Positions 51,601 through 60,326 of a stretch of DNA of 64,000 nucleotides are shown one piece after another. The position numbers were made by a program, and so were the translations under genes. The stretch comes from Oceanococcus atlanticus (GTDB lineage: Bacteria; Pseudomonadota; Gammaproteobacteria; Nevskiales; Oceanococcaceae). Each line of letters begins with the position of its first letter. Within the stretch, counting starts at the first letter, position 1. The stretch spans positions 1,426,001 to 1,490,000 of the forward strand of contig NZ_AQQV01000001.1 in assembly GCF_002088235.1 (NCBI RefSeq), read 5' to 3'. The notes beneath the pieces were generated by a model. It was not told the DNA's origin. It worked only from the letters and a program-made list of their open reading frames with translations, and ran no database searches.

Positions 51601-52052
51601 ACCGTGATCACCTTCTGACCGTTGCTGAGGTAGCGCACGTCACGCAATTTCAATGCGCTGATGGTGGCGTTAGGCAGTTCAGGCAAACTCGCCGCTCGCG
51701 GTGTTGCTGGTGGCGGATCGGTGGCCGGTCGCGTATCGATTTGAGCACCGACCAAAACCACCTCATTGAGCTGAATACGGCCACGCAGTAGGGCCGCCGG
51801 AGACCAGTCGACCCAAGCCTGCTGGGCCGAAACATCCAGTGTTTCACTGTGGTATGCCAGCCCCTCGACCTGGATTCGGCCGATCAGGCGGCCGCTGACG
51901 CGATCGATATTGAGCGCTGCCGGGAGATACGGCTGGGCTTGCTTCCACAGCCATTGCAGACCCGTCTCGGAGGTGATCAACACAATGGCTGCGAGTACTG
52001 CGGTCAGCAGTACATAAAACGGTATAAAGCGGTACAAAAGCCAGCGAATCAC
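48639..52052 (-). CDS. tamB: Translocation and assembly module protein TamB
   Basis: 1137-residue AsmA-like protein spanning the periplasm; with TamA it helps place outer-membrane proteins and moves phospholipid to the outer membrane. One N-terminal transmembrane helix (about 8-30; FIPFYVLLTAVLAAIVLITS) anchors it. A long repetitive beta-taco region of alternating hydrophobic strands follows, and the C-terminal DUF490 domain includes VIVRGPLDKPQVSLYSEPGM and TFRLRYQLSSKWSLQTESGV. E. coli TamB has 1259 residues. The start overlaps the tamA stop (ATGA). Confidence 0.95.
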   Translation of the reverse strand: MIRWLLYRFIPFYVLLTAVLAAIVLITSETGLQWLWKQAQPYLPAALNIDRVSGRLIGRIQVEGLAYHSETLDVSAQQAWVDWSPAALLRGRIQLNEVVLVGAQIDTRPATDPPPATPRAASLPELPNATISALKLRDVRYLSNGQKVITVNQAQAQATLSDQSLRMTLENLDLSDYGQWQAQLSAQISPQQIIVDELTVQGLHSEPLYLAADAICPWPALDCDANLSWNAVRWPLDSNTWSSPSGEAKLALIEQKAHALIDAELDGEQLPSSRLFVTVRSPDVDGEWSVQGQWDQIPDRSRPADQEPAQIKLDVLYNAASQKLKATLDLDRVDTALWAEQWPSSLNGQVIAHVDMSKGFSAQFPRIKLDGSLRNQPIQLTTHGAYASPQDWYAQQLKLNWADAQLNGHVRRAQRWQGNLQLRAPDLAKLDEQLQGRVSANIAVSGSDALPTLNWTLDGHDIQAAGFSLARLASKGDVSASRVDLTLLAEDLSGSGLYLEQLELSSKGHLDNIRSQLTVVESRAQGSLGFNSTWDKRKQQLRVELSQGEWRFGPAPRPPFMAWTADPGANLRWSKSNGLTLSRHCWRSRDAASCLEGSWDTRQASAKLELRGYNLNRLRRLLPPGSRIDGEVELDLALAPSPLDQPKARLSLRTSDIQIATRQEQDDVPLLTLLPGELRANTQGLAVDAQWDFPLQLDDGRPGGFSGRFKLDTQQALDGQMRVSLDDLSVVSAFVPEVLSAQGAINGQLRLQGSLAKPALGGDILLDDGRFHLDTPDIHLQQTRIRLSGGGDNTLDLEASTHSGDGHMQVLGKVDWSAAQAQVNASVSGENFLAVDIPEARVLVSPDLKLKVSPPRLDLSGRITVPSADIRPREISSRGAIAPDADQIIVGQDTQTRSGLQVHSEIELVLGRKVHFEGLGLTTDLDGRLKTRLRPGRAATGEGDLRLRDGRYKAYGQNLQIERGRLIFSGGPLTEPGLDIKAYRQATTDIRAGVIVRGPLDKPQVSLYSEPGMRETDQLSYLVLGRAAEARSEDDQAMLNNAALALGLKGGDFLAKRFKGKLGLDEVSIGTQPGEQANQASLVLGKYLSPDIYVSYGIGLFEPVYTFRLRYQLSSKWSLQTESGVESGGDLFYTIER

Positions 52053-53773
52053 AGCTCGGCTCCGATGCCGATATGCAGGCGAATCCCGCGCTCATTGCCA
52101 TCCAGCGGGTGGGCGAAGTCGGCGCGAACCATACCGATAGCGGTGCGCCAGCGGAGCCCGGCACCAACGCCGCGATACAAAGATTCGCCAGGCTGGTCGC
52201 TGGCACCGCCGTAGTCGAAGAACAAAGCCAGGCCGTAATTGCGAAACACGAGCCTGTCCAACTCGATGCTGGCGACACTGAGATACTGGCCGCCAATCAC
52301 TTCACCCTCGTCGTTGGTTGGTCCCAGTGATTGATAGGAATAGCCGCGCACCGACTGGTCGCCACCGGCGAAAAATCGCTGGGACAGTGGCAATTCGGAG
52401 ATCTCGCCCACGATGCTGTAACCGGCTTGGCCGCGCAGCAACAGACGACTCTTGCTGCCCAGCGGCAGAATCAACCGGCTTTGTACCAGCATTTGCAAGA
52501 AACTGTCGCTTGAGACCACGCTGCTGTGGGCACCGTGAACATCGGCAAAAACTTTGTAACCACGGCGCGGATTCAAGTCGCTGTCGGTGCGTCGCAGGGT
52601 CAGACTGGTGCCGGGCATCAGCAATTTTGTCTCGCTGCGCGGATCTTCGCCGACACGAAAGGATTCAATTTCGTAACCGGTGTAGTACTGCCAAAGACGC
52701 GGGCCGCTGACCTCGGTCAGCGCCAATTGCCACTGCCAGGCTTCCGATTTGGCGTCGCCGAACTCCTCTGCGGTGTAGCCGACTTTTAGCGACCAGTTTG
52801 TGCCGACCTCGTTGCCTGTCGGGATCAGGTAACGGGCACTCCAGTCCTGCTGCTTTTCGGCCACCCGCAGATCGCTGCGCAAACGGTGACCGCGCTTGTT
52901 GAGGTGGCGAAACTCGGTGGCCAGAGACGCACGAGGCCCGGTATCCGTGCCAAAACCCAGCCCAAGCTGATAACGCTGCGGTTTTCTTGGTGTGGTCTGG
53001 ATATCGATATCGATGACGGCCTGTTCTTCGTCCGGCCTGCCTGTGGACACATCCAAGGTCTGGAAATAATCCAGATCGGACAGCCGTAACTGCAGTTCAA
53101 GCAACCTGTCTGCATCGAAAACATCGCCACTTTCTATCTTTACGTAGCGGCGCAGAAAAGCGTCCGAAAGGATGTCCTGCTCGATCTGAATCTGACCAAA
53201 GCGAAATTGTGGGCCGGTGTTGATTTCGAGTTCGATATCCGCCGCCGCTTCCTCAGGGTGAATGCGAAGCTCGGCACGACTGATTTCGGCATCTATGTAG
53301 CCGCGATTCACGGCCACATTGAGCAAGCGGTCCTTGAGTGCGCGATACTTATCGTGATGCAGAGGCAGGTCAGTCAGGCCGTCCTGGCCATAGCGGGCTT
53401 GCAATGCATCCGCACCCGGCCCGACGAAACGGATCGTGGTGCTGCGCACCTGCGTGCGCGGCCCCGCATCGATATCAAAACGGGCTTGCCATTGGCCCTC
53501 GCCGAAATCGAGTTTGCGATTGATTTGAGGGCTGTAATAACCCAAGGCTTGCAGCGCGCTGTGTATTTCTTTGTCGGCTTGACGGAAGCGTCTAAACACC
53601 ACGCTGCGGGCGGCATCTTCGGGTAATCGTGACAAGCTCAGCCAAGCCACGACATTGTCGCGTTGGGCTTTGTCCAGCCCTTCAATCTGAACGTTGGCCT
53701 GGGCGGTGTTCAGGGCCATTGCCAGCAACAAGGCGCTGCTGCAGCGCCAGCGTTTTGGCGCGCTCCACAACAT
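52049..53773 (-). CDS. tamA: Outer-membrane translocation assembly protein TamA
   Basis: 574-residue Omp85-family barrel. A signal peptide (cleavage near AQA, residue 26) is followed by three POTRA domains (about 27-265) and a 16-strand barrel. The Omp85 signature is recognisable in LPLSQRFFAGGDQSVRGYSY, and the end has GAGLRWRTAIGMVRADFAHP and IRLHIGIGAEL. Length agrees with E. coli TamA (577). It is coupled to tamB downstream by ATGA and shares one base with the stop of the upstream M14 peptidase gene (TGATG). Confidence 0.96.
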   Translation of the reverse strand: MLWSAPKRWRCSSALLLAMALNTAQANVQIEGLDKAQRDNVVAWLSLSRLPEDAARSVVFRRFRQADKEIHSALQALGYYSPQINRKLDFGEGQWQARFDIDAGPRTQVRSTTIRFVGPGADALQARYGQDGLTDLPLHHDKYRALKDRLLNVAVNRGYIDAEISRAELRIHPEEAAADIELEINTGPQFRFGQIQIEQDILSDAFLRRYVKIESGDVFDADRLLELQLRLSDLDYFQTLDVSTGRPDEEQAVIDIDIQTTPRKPQRYQLGLGFGTDTGPRASLATEFRHLNKRGHRLRSDLRVAEKQQDWSARYLIPTGNEVGTNWSLKVGYTAEEFGDAKSEAWQWQLALTEVSGPRLWQYYTGYEIESFRVGEDPRSETKLLMPGTSLTLRRTDSDLNPRRGYKVFADVHGAHSSVVSSDSFLQMLVQSRLILPLGSKSRLLLRGQAGYSIVGEISELPLSQRFFAGGDQSVRGYSYQSLGPTNDEGEVIGGQYLSVASIELDRLVFRNYGLALFFDYGGASDQPGESLYRGVGAGLRWRTAIGMVRADFAHPLDGNERGIRLHIGIGAEL

Positions 53774-54669
53774 CAGGGTGTGTCTTTGGCTGCGTGCTGG
53801 GTGGGCTGGTTGATCTTTTCGTCCAGCCAGGTCAACAAATCTTGCCAGATTTTGTCTTGCTGCCTTGCGCTGGGCATGCTGCCGGCCGATGCCAATTCCA
53901 CCGTGACCACCGGGATGCCACGGACCACGCCTGCGTAATTACCCAATGAGCCCGGATAGGTACCAAGCAAATTGAGGTAGAGATGCCCCAACTTCTTCGG
54001 CGGGATGGATGGGCCATCAAAATCGACGATGCCGTAAGGCGCATGAACGGCCACGATCACGTGCGGTTGGAATTTCTCGATTTCCGCAAACAGCCAGCGC
54101 GACTCGGGTTCCGAAAGTGGTTCGGGACCAGGATAGCGACGGGGGTTACGGTGTGTGCGGTCAACCCAGTATTTGCGCGATTCTTCTTCCCAGTTGGGGG
54201 TTGGAAAATTGCGGTTGAGGTCGACCCCGTTGGCATTGGTGCGCTGTGCATCGGGGCGCAACAGACCGTCCGGATTCATGCTCGGCGTAATACGCCAGTG
54301 AAACGGCTGCGGAGTGAGCGTTTTCAGCTCGCGCATCCAGGCGAACACGATGCTGATCGAGCTCAGCTCGTCGCCATGAATGCCGCCGACCACCAACACC
54401 CGTGGGGCGTCGGCCTGGCTCGCGGGGAAATCGCGCAGAAGAATCGGCTCACCGGAGACCGAAGAATGGCCGCTGAAGTAAAAGCGGTCGTCCTGGCAGT
54501 CACTGACATACACACTGCCCAGCCGGTCAGCATATTTCTGGCAATGCTCGCGGGCCTGAGTGTCCGGCAAAGACGACTCAGCCTGTGCGGTTAGCGCGCA
54601 CAGGCTGAGCAATGCAAACAGGGGGGCGCGTAGCCGTCCGCCCGAGCGGCTAGCCGGGACCGCTGGCAT
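53773..54669 (-). CDS. Exported M14-family zinc carboxypeptidase
   Basis: 298-residue metallopeptidase with an N-terminal signal peptide (cleaved near residue 30, LSLCALTAQA). Zinc ligands are His98 and Glu101 in VVGGIHGDELSS and probably His209 in VAVHAPYGIVDFD. The substrate-binding block is RTNANGVDLNRNFP. Glu258 in VVTVELASAGSMP is the likely general base. The overall pattern is that of the MpaA-like branch, which cleaves the D-glutamyl-diaminopimelate bond of murein peptides. MpaA itself is cytoplasmic, whereas this one is exported, so a role in peptidoglycan trimming is plausible. It is embedded between dsbA and tamA on the same strand. Confidence 0.88.
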   Translation of the reverse strand: MPAVPASRSGGRLRAPLFALLSLCALTAQAESSLPDTQAREHCQKYADRLGSVYVSDCQDDRFYFSGHSSVSGEPILLRDFPASQADAPRVLVVGGIHGDELSSISIVFAWMRELKTLTPQPFHWRITPSMNPDGLLRPDAQRTNANGVDLNRNFPTPNWEEESRKYWVDRTHRNPRRYPGPEPLSEPESRWLFAEIEKFQPHVIVAVHAPYGIVDFDGPSIPPKKLGHLYLNLLGTYPGSLGNYAGVVRGIPVVTVELASAGSMPSARQQDKIWQDLLTWLDEKINQPTQHAAKDTP

Positions 54670-54678
54670 ACGCGACCG

Positions 54679-55317
54679 TTACTTGCTGTTGCCGCGTGAC
54701 TGTTCGGTCAGAAAATCGACCACATCCAGCATGCCCTGGAAACCGCCGGCCTCGCGACCACCGGTCCAGTATTTCAGATCCACGCTCATGGCCGGAACAG
54801 AATTCAGGCCCAGTTTGCGGATCGTTGCTTCGGCCTGCTGCACTTTGCTTTCAACGGCAAAGCTGTTGAAGGTTTCGCTGAACACGTCTGGCATGACGCC
54901 ACCTTCATCCACGAACACCTTTTGAATGGCGGCCTCTGAAGCCAGAGGGTTGCGCTTTTCGTGAATCGCGGCGAACAGAATCGGATGCATCTTGTCGAGA
55001 ATGCCCAGACTTTCCGCGGTGTAGAACGCACGGCTGTGCAGCAGACCCTGCGGGCGGCCCAACGAGAATGGCAGACGCTGGAAATTGACGTCATCCGCTT
55101 TACCGCCTTTCCACGTCTCGACCAATGGGTCGAAGTGATAGCAATGCGGGCAGCCGTACCAGAAGATTTCGAACACATCCGGTTGGCTGGGATTCGGGTC
55201 ACTGATGGCCGAACGCGACGGCTGATAGTGCTCCTTGTAGCGGTACTTGGCTTCTTCCGCAGCGCTGCACGCGATGGGCAGTGCGGCGCAGGCAACTATC
55301 AGTAACTGGCGAAACAT
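54679..55317 (-). CDS. dsbA: Thiol:disulfide interchange protein DsbA
   Basis: 212-residue periplasmic oxidase that introduces disulfides into exported proteins. The start at ATG 55317 gives a signal peptide (MFRQLLIVACAALPIACSAA). The thioredoxin-fold active site is FEIFWYGCPHCYHFDPLVET, with Cys-Pro-His-Cys as in E. coli DsbA. The cis-proline loop is NSVPAMSVD. It lies downstream of cytochrome c4, as in Pseudomonas. It may serve LptD, whose helper LptM is encoded in the same strand-run. Confidence 0.95.
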   Translation of the reverse strand: MFRQLLIVACAALPIACSAAEEAKYRYKEHYQPSRSAISDPNPSQPDVFEIFWYGCPHCYHFDPLVETWKGGKADDVNFQRLPFSLGRPQGLLHSRAFYTAESLGILDKMHPILFAAIHEKRNPLASEAAIQKVFVDEGGVMPDVFSETFNSFAVESKVQQAEATIRKLGLNSVPAMSVDLKYWTGGREAGGFQGMLDVVDFLTEQSRGNSK

Positions 55318-55354
55318 GTATTGGAATCCCGTAGATGTGTTCAACGACGAGCGA

Positions 55355-55987
55355 TCAGTGCAGACCGGACAAGTAGGAAGCCAGGGCTTCGATGTCCGCG
55401 TCGCTCAGCTCGGTGGCTACCTGTGACATCATCTTGGCCATGTCGGTTCCCGCCCGCTCACCGCTACGGTAAGCCTTGAGCTGTGCGGCGGTGTATTGCG
55501 CATGCTGACCGTGGATCGCCGGATAGCCGGCAGCGGCGTTCCCGGCACCTTGCGGCCCATGACACGCGGAGCAGGCCGGGATACCGGCTTCGGCACGACC
55601 GCCCCGGTACAGCGCTTCAGCCTGCTTGGCCAGATCGGGGTTAGCGACACCCGGTTTGAGCGGCTGTGCTGCAAAATAAGCGGCCAGATCCTTCATGTCC
55701 TGGTCGGACAGTGACATCACCTGGCCCATCATGATCGGATTTTTGCGCTCGCCGGATTTGTAGGCGTGCAACTGGTTTTCCAGATAACTTGCGTGCTGAC
55801 CCGCAAGCTTCGGCCATTCGCCATTCGTGCTGTTGCCATCCGCGCCGTGGCAGGCTGCACACACGGCCGACTTAGTTTTGCCGGCAGCAGCGTCGCCGCC
55901 CTGGGCAGCGTGCGAAGATTCAGCGGCCATGGCCGTTGTGCATCCCAGACCCAGGATCAGGGCCGTCACCAGCGAAACGCGCGTCAT
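55355..55987 (-). CDS. Dihaem cytochrome c4
   Basis: 210-residue periplasmic electron carrier. After the signal peptide (MTRVSLVTALILGLGCTTAM) two cytochrome c domains follow, each with a haem-attachment site: CAACH in the first and CSACH in the second. The axial methionines are probably in IMMGQVMSLS and DMAKMMSQVA. Cytochrome c4 donates electrons to terminal oxidases such as cbb3. It heads the minus-strand run and diverges from engB. Confidence 0.96.
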   Translation of the reverse strand: MTRVSLVTALILGLGCTTAMAAESSHAAQGGDAAAGKTKSAVCAACHGADGNSTNGEWPKLAGQHASYLENQLHAYKSGERKNPIMMGQVMSLSDQDMKDLAAYFAAQPLKPGVANPDLAKQAEALYRGGRAEAGIPACSACHGPQGAGNAAAGYPAIHGQHAQYTAAQLKAYRSGERAGTDMAKMMSQVATELSDADIEALASYLSGLH

Positions 55988-56070
55988 CGTGAAGAAACTC
56001 CTAATAGCAACGCGGTGACCACGGCCACCGGTTTTTCAATTATTGTGATGAAGATGCGAGATTTTAACCT

Positions 56071-56706
56071 ATGAGTGAAGCTGCGAGAAACGCAGAACTT
56101 GCGCGCCTGTGGCGCAGCGCGGCTTTTGTGCTGTCGGCGGCGCGTTTGCCGGACCTGCCGCGCGGTGGTCGTGAGGTCGCCTTTGCCGGACGTTCCAATG
56201 CTGGAAAGTCGAGCGCGCTGAACGCGCTAACCGGGCAGAACAGTTTGGCCCGGACCAGTAAAACACCCGGACGCACACAGCTGATTAACCTGTTCACGCT
56301 GGGCGAGGTTGGCCATCTGGCTGATCTGCCTGGTTACGGTTTCGCTGCAGCGCCTAAGGCCATCAAGGTGCAATGGGTCAATTTGATCGAGCGCTATTTC
56401 GGTCATCGTGATGAGTTGGCCGCAGTCGTGCTCATCGTGGATATCCGGCGTGGTCTGGGGGAGCTCGACCAGCAGCTGCTCAACTGGGTTACGCCGCGCT
56501 TTCTGCCGGTGCATGTGTTGCTGACCAAAGCCGACAAGCTCAGCCGCAATGCGGCAAAGCAAGCGCTATTTCAGATAGAGCGAGAGCTCAAAGCGCAAAA
56601 CCCGCTGTATACCGCGCAGCTGTTCTCGGCCACCGCGAAACAGGGGGTGGATGAGGCGCGGGCGCGCATTTCAGACCTGCTGCGCGGCGAGGTTGCCGCT
56701 TCGTGA
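56071..56706 (+). CDS. engB: Ribosome-biogenesis GTPase EngB (YihA/YsxC)
   Basis: 211-residue GTP-binding protein needed for assembly of the large ribosomal subunit. The G motifs are complete: VAFAGRSNAGKSSALNALTG (G1), KTPGRTQ (G2), LADLPGYGFA (G3), LLTKADK (G4) and SATAKQG (G5). The divergent cytochrome c4/engB arrangement recalls Pseudomonas. The stop overlaps the start of the MATE gene (GTGA). Confidence 0.97.
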   Translation: MSEAARNAELARLWRSAAFVLSAARLPDLPRGGREVAFAGRSNAGKSSALNALTGQNSLARTSKTPGRTQLINLFTLGEVGHLADLPGYGFAAAPKAIKVQWVNLIERYFGHRDELAAVVLIVDIRRGLGELDQQLLNWVTPRFLPVHVLLTKADKLSRNAAKQALFQIERELKAQNPLYTAQLFSATAKQGVDEARARISDLLRGEVAAS

Positions 56707-58043
56707 CATTCAAAGTGGCGGTGACGGGCCAGCGGCGCCGCGAGATCCTGGCTTTGGCGTTGCCGATCATCGGCGGCATGACCTCGCAGAACATTCTCAA
56801 TCTGGTCGATACAGCCATGGTCGGCCGGCTTGGTGCGGAAGCCTTGGCTGGCGTTGGCATGGTCAGCTTTCTGGCATTCCTGTCGGTGGCTGCGGTGACC
56901 GGGATGTCGTCGGCGGTTCAGGCCTTGGCAGCACGCAGGGTGGGTGCCGGGGATTCGCGTAACAGCGCGGTTTCGCTCAACGGCGGGCTGCTGGTTGCGC
57001 TGGTTTACGGGATTCCGGTGAGTATTCTGCTGTGGTTTGCGGCAGCGCCGATCGTTGCGGCCCTGCTCAGCGATGCCAACGCGGCCCGGGAGGGCGCGCA
57101 GTATTTCGAGATGCGGGTGCTGGCGATCATCTTCGTGGGCATGAACTTCGCGTTTCGCGGTTTCTGGAGTGCGGTCGGTCAGACCCGCCTGTACATGCGC
57201 ACCCTGGTGATCATGCATGTCATCAACGTGTTCCTGAATTACGCGCTGATTTTCGGGCATTTCGGCTTTCCCGCGCTGGGCACTCAGGGCGCCGGGCTGG
57301 GCACAGCGATCAGCATGATGATCGGCACCGGCATCTACTTTTACCTGGCTTTGCGGCATGCCCGCAGCAGCGGCTTTCTCGAGCGCATGCCCTCGCGCGA
57401 GCAGATGGCCGGGTTGCTGCGTCTGGGCTTGCCGGCATCAATACAGCAGGTGCTATTTGCCGGTGGCTTCGCCGTGTTGTTCTGGATCATTGGCCAGGTT
57501 GGTGTGCGCGAGTTGGCGGTGGCCAATGTGCTGATCAACATCACCCTGGTGGCGATATTGCCGGGCATGGGTTTCGGTATGGCTGCGGCCACGCTGTCGG
57601 GTCAAGCGCTGGGGCGCGAGGACCCGGATGATGCCTACCGCTGGGCCTGGGATGTCAGCCGGGTCGGCAGCATTGTGTTCATCGGCCTGGGCCTGCTGAT
57701 GCTGGTACCAACCCGTCACGTGCTGGCCCTGTTTCTGGCCGACCCCAGCCTGGTTGAGCTGGGCGTGTGGCCGCTGCGCTTGGTCGGCATCGGTATTCTT
57801 ATCGATGGCATCGGGCTGATCCTGATGCAGGCCCTGCTGGGGGTTGGCGCCAGTGGTGTTGTGATGGTTGTCGGCGTCGGCATGCAGTGGCTGGTGTTCC
57901 TGCCACTGGCCTATCTGCTGGGACCGGTGCTGGGTCACGGCCTGCTCGACATCTGGCTGGCCATGAACGTGTATCGTGCCCTTCAGGCGGGCATCTTTGC
58001 ATGGGTGTGGCAACGCCGCCGCTGGCAGCACATCCAGATCTGA
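56703..58043 (+). CDS. MATE-family multidrug efflux transporter
   Basis: 446-residue inner-membrane exporter with about 12 transmembrane helices; NorM-type relatives expel cationic drugs in exchange for sodium or protons. It starts at GTG 56703, overlapping the engB stop. The family N-terminus REILALALPIIGGMTSQNIL and NLVDTAMVGRLGAEALAGVG, and the mid-protein RLGLPASIQQVLFAGGFAVL, are typical. It resembles the DinF branch in the spacing of these blocks, but the substrate cannot be told. Overlap with a ribosome GTPase gene is probably only genome compaction. Confidence 0.93.
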   Translation: MTFKVAVTGQRRREILALALPIIGGMTSQNILNLVDTAMVGRLGAEALAGVGMVSFLAFLSVAAVTGMSSAVQALAARRVGAGDSRNSAVSLNGGLLVALVYGIPVSILLWFAAAPIVAALLSDANAAREGAQYFEMRVLAIIFVGMNFAFRGFWSAVGQTRLYMRTLVIMHVINVFLNYALIFGHFGFPALGTQGAGLGTAISMMIGTGIYFYLALRHARSSGFLERMPSREQMAGLLRLGLPASIQQVLFAGGFAVLFWIIGQVGVRELAVANVLINITLVAILPGMGFGMAAATLSGQALGREDPDDAYRWAWDVSRVGSIVFIGLGLLMLVPTRHVLALFLADPSLVELGVWPLRLVGIGILIDGIGLILMQALLGVGASGVVMVVGVGMQWLVFLPLAYLLGPVLGHGLLDIWLAMNVYRALQAGIFAWVWQRRRWQHIQI

Positions 58044-58082
58044 GCGCGCCACCCAACTGTTCATAGGACGAACGTTACGGCA

Positions 58083-59072
58083 ATGGAACTCCTGCTTAAC
58101 CGACTGGCTGATCAGGTCGCGCAGTCTTACGATTTGGAAAGCCTGACCCGGCCTATGCTCGAGTTGCTTGAAACAGTGACCGGGCTGCAGTCGACCTATC
58201 TTACGACCATCGATGAGCATCGCGGGGTGCAGCACATTCTGTACGCGCGCAACAGCCACGCTTTGCAGATTCCGGAAGGTCTCTCGGTGCCATGGGGCGA
58301 CACCTTGTGCAAACGCGCGCTGGACCAGGGGCAGCCTTATGCCAGCGACGTGGCCAGCCGTTGGGGCGATTCTGATGCGGCCCGCACGTTGGGTATAAAA
58401 ACCTATGTGAGTCAGCCCGTTCACACGGCCGACGGCACCCTTTACGGAACACTGTGCGCAGCCAGTGGTGACTGTGTAAACGTGATGCCTGCAACACTCA
58501 ATGTGCTGGCCCTTTTTGCTCGTTTGATTGCCCAGCAGATTGAGCGTGAGGCGCTGCTTGAGCGCCTGCGCCAAAGCAATCAGGAATTGAGCTCGCGCGC
58601 GACCACCGACACCCTGACCGGCGTGGCCAACCGGCGTGGTTTGTATGAAGCCTTAGGCCGGATGCTGGCGCATGCGCGCCGTGAGAGCGTGGTTGTTCAG
58701 TTGGCGTTCATTGACCTGGATGGTTTCAAGCCGATCAACGATCAGTTCGGCCATGCGGTTGGTGATCGTTTTCTCGTGCATATCGCCAGCCGTCTGCTCG
58801 CAAGCGTGCGCGCCAGTGATGTGGTGGGCCGCTATGGCGGCGATGAGTTTGTGGTGATCGCGATCGGTGATCAGCCCGAAGAACTGGCTCAGCGTCTGGA
58901 ACAGGCCATTCAAGGCATATTCATGGACGGTGAGATCGTGCTCGATTACCCAGGCGCGAGTATCGGTGTGGTGAGCGCGTCGCCTGATGAAGGCGACGCA
59001 GAGGCGTTGATCCGTCGCGCTGATCAAGTCATGTATCAGATGAAGACGCGGCGCAAGGCAGCCCGCGCCTGA
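58083..59072 (+). CDS. Diguanylate cyclase with GAF sensor domain
   Basis: 329-residue cytoplasmic enzyme making cyclic di-GMP from two GTP. A GAF-type sensor domain (about 5-155; LSVPWGDTLCKRALDQGQPY, LYGTLCAASGDCVNVMPATL) and a short coiled linker (155-172) precede the GGDEF domain. The active site is RYGGDEFVVIA (GGDEF at 252-256). The product-inhibition site RxxD is present as R243-D246, five residues before GGDEF, so activity is probably feedback-limited. No membrane segment or EAL domain. What the GAF domain senses is unknown. The gene follows the MATE gene by 39 bases and is convergent with the desaturase. Confidence 0.93.
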   Translation: MELLLNRLADQVAQSYDLESLTRPMLELLETVTGLQSTYLTTIDEHRGVQHILYARNSHALQIPEGLSVPWGDTLCKRALDQGQPYASDVASRWGDSDAARTLGIKTYVSQPVHTADGTLYGTLCAASGDCVNVMPATLNVLALFARLIAQQIEREALLERLRQSNQELSSRATTDTLTGVANRRGLYEALGRMLAHARRESVVVQLAFIDLDGFKPINDQFGHAVGDRFLVHIASRLLASVRASDVVGRYGGDEFVVIAIGDQPEELAQRLEQAIQGIFMDGEIVLDYPGASIGVVSASPDEGDAEALIRRADQVMYQMKTRRKAARA

Positions 59073-59076
59073 AGAA

Positions 59077-60264
59077 TCAGACCGGTAGTGGCCCTGTGCG
59101 CATCAGGTTGCGATTGAGTGCATCGGCCAGCTGTATGCGCGCTCGCGCGATGATGTCGTCCATGGCTGGCGAGCGCGCGAACATGGCTTCGGCCTTGCTG
59201 CGCATTTCATCCAGGCTGGGCAGTTCCGGCAGATGCAGCTGGTCGAGTGACTCGCGGCCTTCAACCACCGCCTGATCGATGGCCAGCGACAGGCGCTGGC
59301 GGAATTCGTCCCAGGCTACGCGTCCACGGGCACTCTCTTCTTCCCAGCGCAGGCGCAGATCTTTGACCATGCTGTCGATGCAGAACGTCTGGGCCAGGCG
59401 GCCGGCGATACGTTCCTGGATTTCCGGTGAAATCTTGCGCTGCCCATCGCGCACATGCGCCGGCGGTTCCTTGAGGTCATGCACCAGGCCCAGCACCTGC
59501 AGGCCTTTGAGCAGGTAGTAGGTGATGTCGACTTCCCACCAGTAAAAGCCCTGGCGCACAGAGGCCATGTAGTAATGGTGGTTGTTGTGCCAGCCTTCGC
59601 CCAGGGTGAGCAGGGCCAGCCACCAGTTGTTGCGTGAGTCGTCCCCGGTCAGGTAACGCTGCTTGCCGTAGACGTGAGCCAGCGAGTTGATGGCGAAAGT
59701 GGCATGCCACAGCAGCACCGTTGAGAGGCAGAAGCCGATGACCAGACCGGACCAGCCGGCGACCATCCAGATGGCCACGCCAAACAGCGCACCGGGCAAC
59801 CAGTGGTATTTGTCGAGCCAGACCAGTTCCGGGTAGCGGGTCAGATCAGGCACGTTGCTGTAGTCGCTGTGCTGAGCCTTTTGGTTGAAGATCCAGCCCA
59901 GATGGGCAAACCAGAAACCGTACTCGCGCGGCGAATGCACATCCTTGGGGGTGTCTACGAACTTGTGGTGATCACGGTGCTTGGAGGCCCACCAGATCAG
60001 CCCGCTTTGCAGTGAGCTCTGCGCGATGAAGCCGAGAATGAACTGGAACACACGGCTGGTTTTGTATGCCCGGTGGGCAAAGTAGCGGTGATATCCGGCC
60101 GTGATGCCGAACATGCGCAACCAGAAAAAGCCCAGGCAGATCGCGATATCGACAGGATTAACGCCCGTCAGAAACACTGCGAAACAGGCCACATGCATGG
60201 CAATGAACAGCGAGAACATGGGCAGGCTGGAAGGGTCAACGGAGCGTTTAAGGCGTTCAGTCAT
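59077..60264 (-). CDS. Membrane acyl-CoA/phospholipid delta-9 fatty acid desaturase
   Basis: 395-residue integral-membrane di-iron desaturase. The three histidine boxes are GITAGYHRYFAHRAYKTSRV (HxxxxH), HRDHHKFVDTP (HxxHH) and GWHNNHHYYMASV (HxxHH), with four to five hydrophobic helices between them. This layout is that of stearoyl-CoA-type delta-9 desaturases such as DesB or DesC, working on saturated acyl chains with oxygen. A 90-residue C-terminal cytoplasmic tail is rich in charged helices and not part of the core. Its promoter region carries a short palindrome that may bind a fatty-acid-sensing repressor. Confidence 0.93.
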   Translation of the reverse strand: MTERLKRSVDPSSLPMFSLFIAMHVACFAVFLTGVNPVDIAICLGFFWLRMFGITAGYHRYFAHRAYKTSRVFQFILGFIAQSSLQSGLIWWASKHRDHHKFVDTPKDVHSPREYGFWFAHLGWIFNQKAQHSDYSNVPDLTRYPELVWLDKYHWLPGALFGVAIWMVAGWSGLVIGFCLSTVLLWHATFAINSLAHVYGKQRYLTGDDSRNNWWLALLTLGEGWHNNHHYYMASVRQGFYWWEVDITYYLLKGLQVLGLVHDLKEPPAHVRDGQRKISPEIQERIAGRLAQTFCIDSMVKDLRLRWEEESARGRVAWDEFRQRLSLAIDQAVVEGRESLDQLHLPELPSLDEMRSKAEAMFARSPAMDDIIARARIQLADALNRNLMRTGPLPV

Positions 60265-60312
60265 TGGATTCCGCGGTGGTCACAGGTTTTGGCGCGCAGC
60301 CGAAGCGATGAT

Positions 60313-60326
60313 TATACGATTGTATA
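60313..60326. promoter_or_regulatory. Palindrome between the desaturase and thioesterase genes
   Basis: TATACGATTGTATA has five-base arms and a four-base centre, midway in the 111-base divergent promoter region. It could be an operator shared by both lipid genes, or overlap a -10 element. Short and A/T-rich, so chance is possible. Confidence 0.3.
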
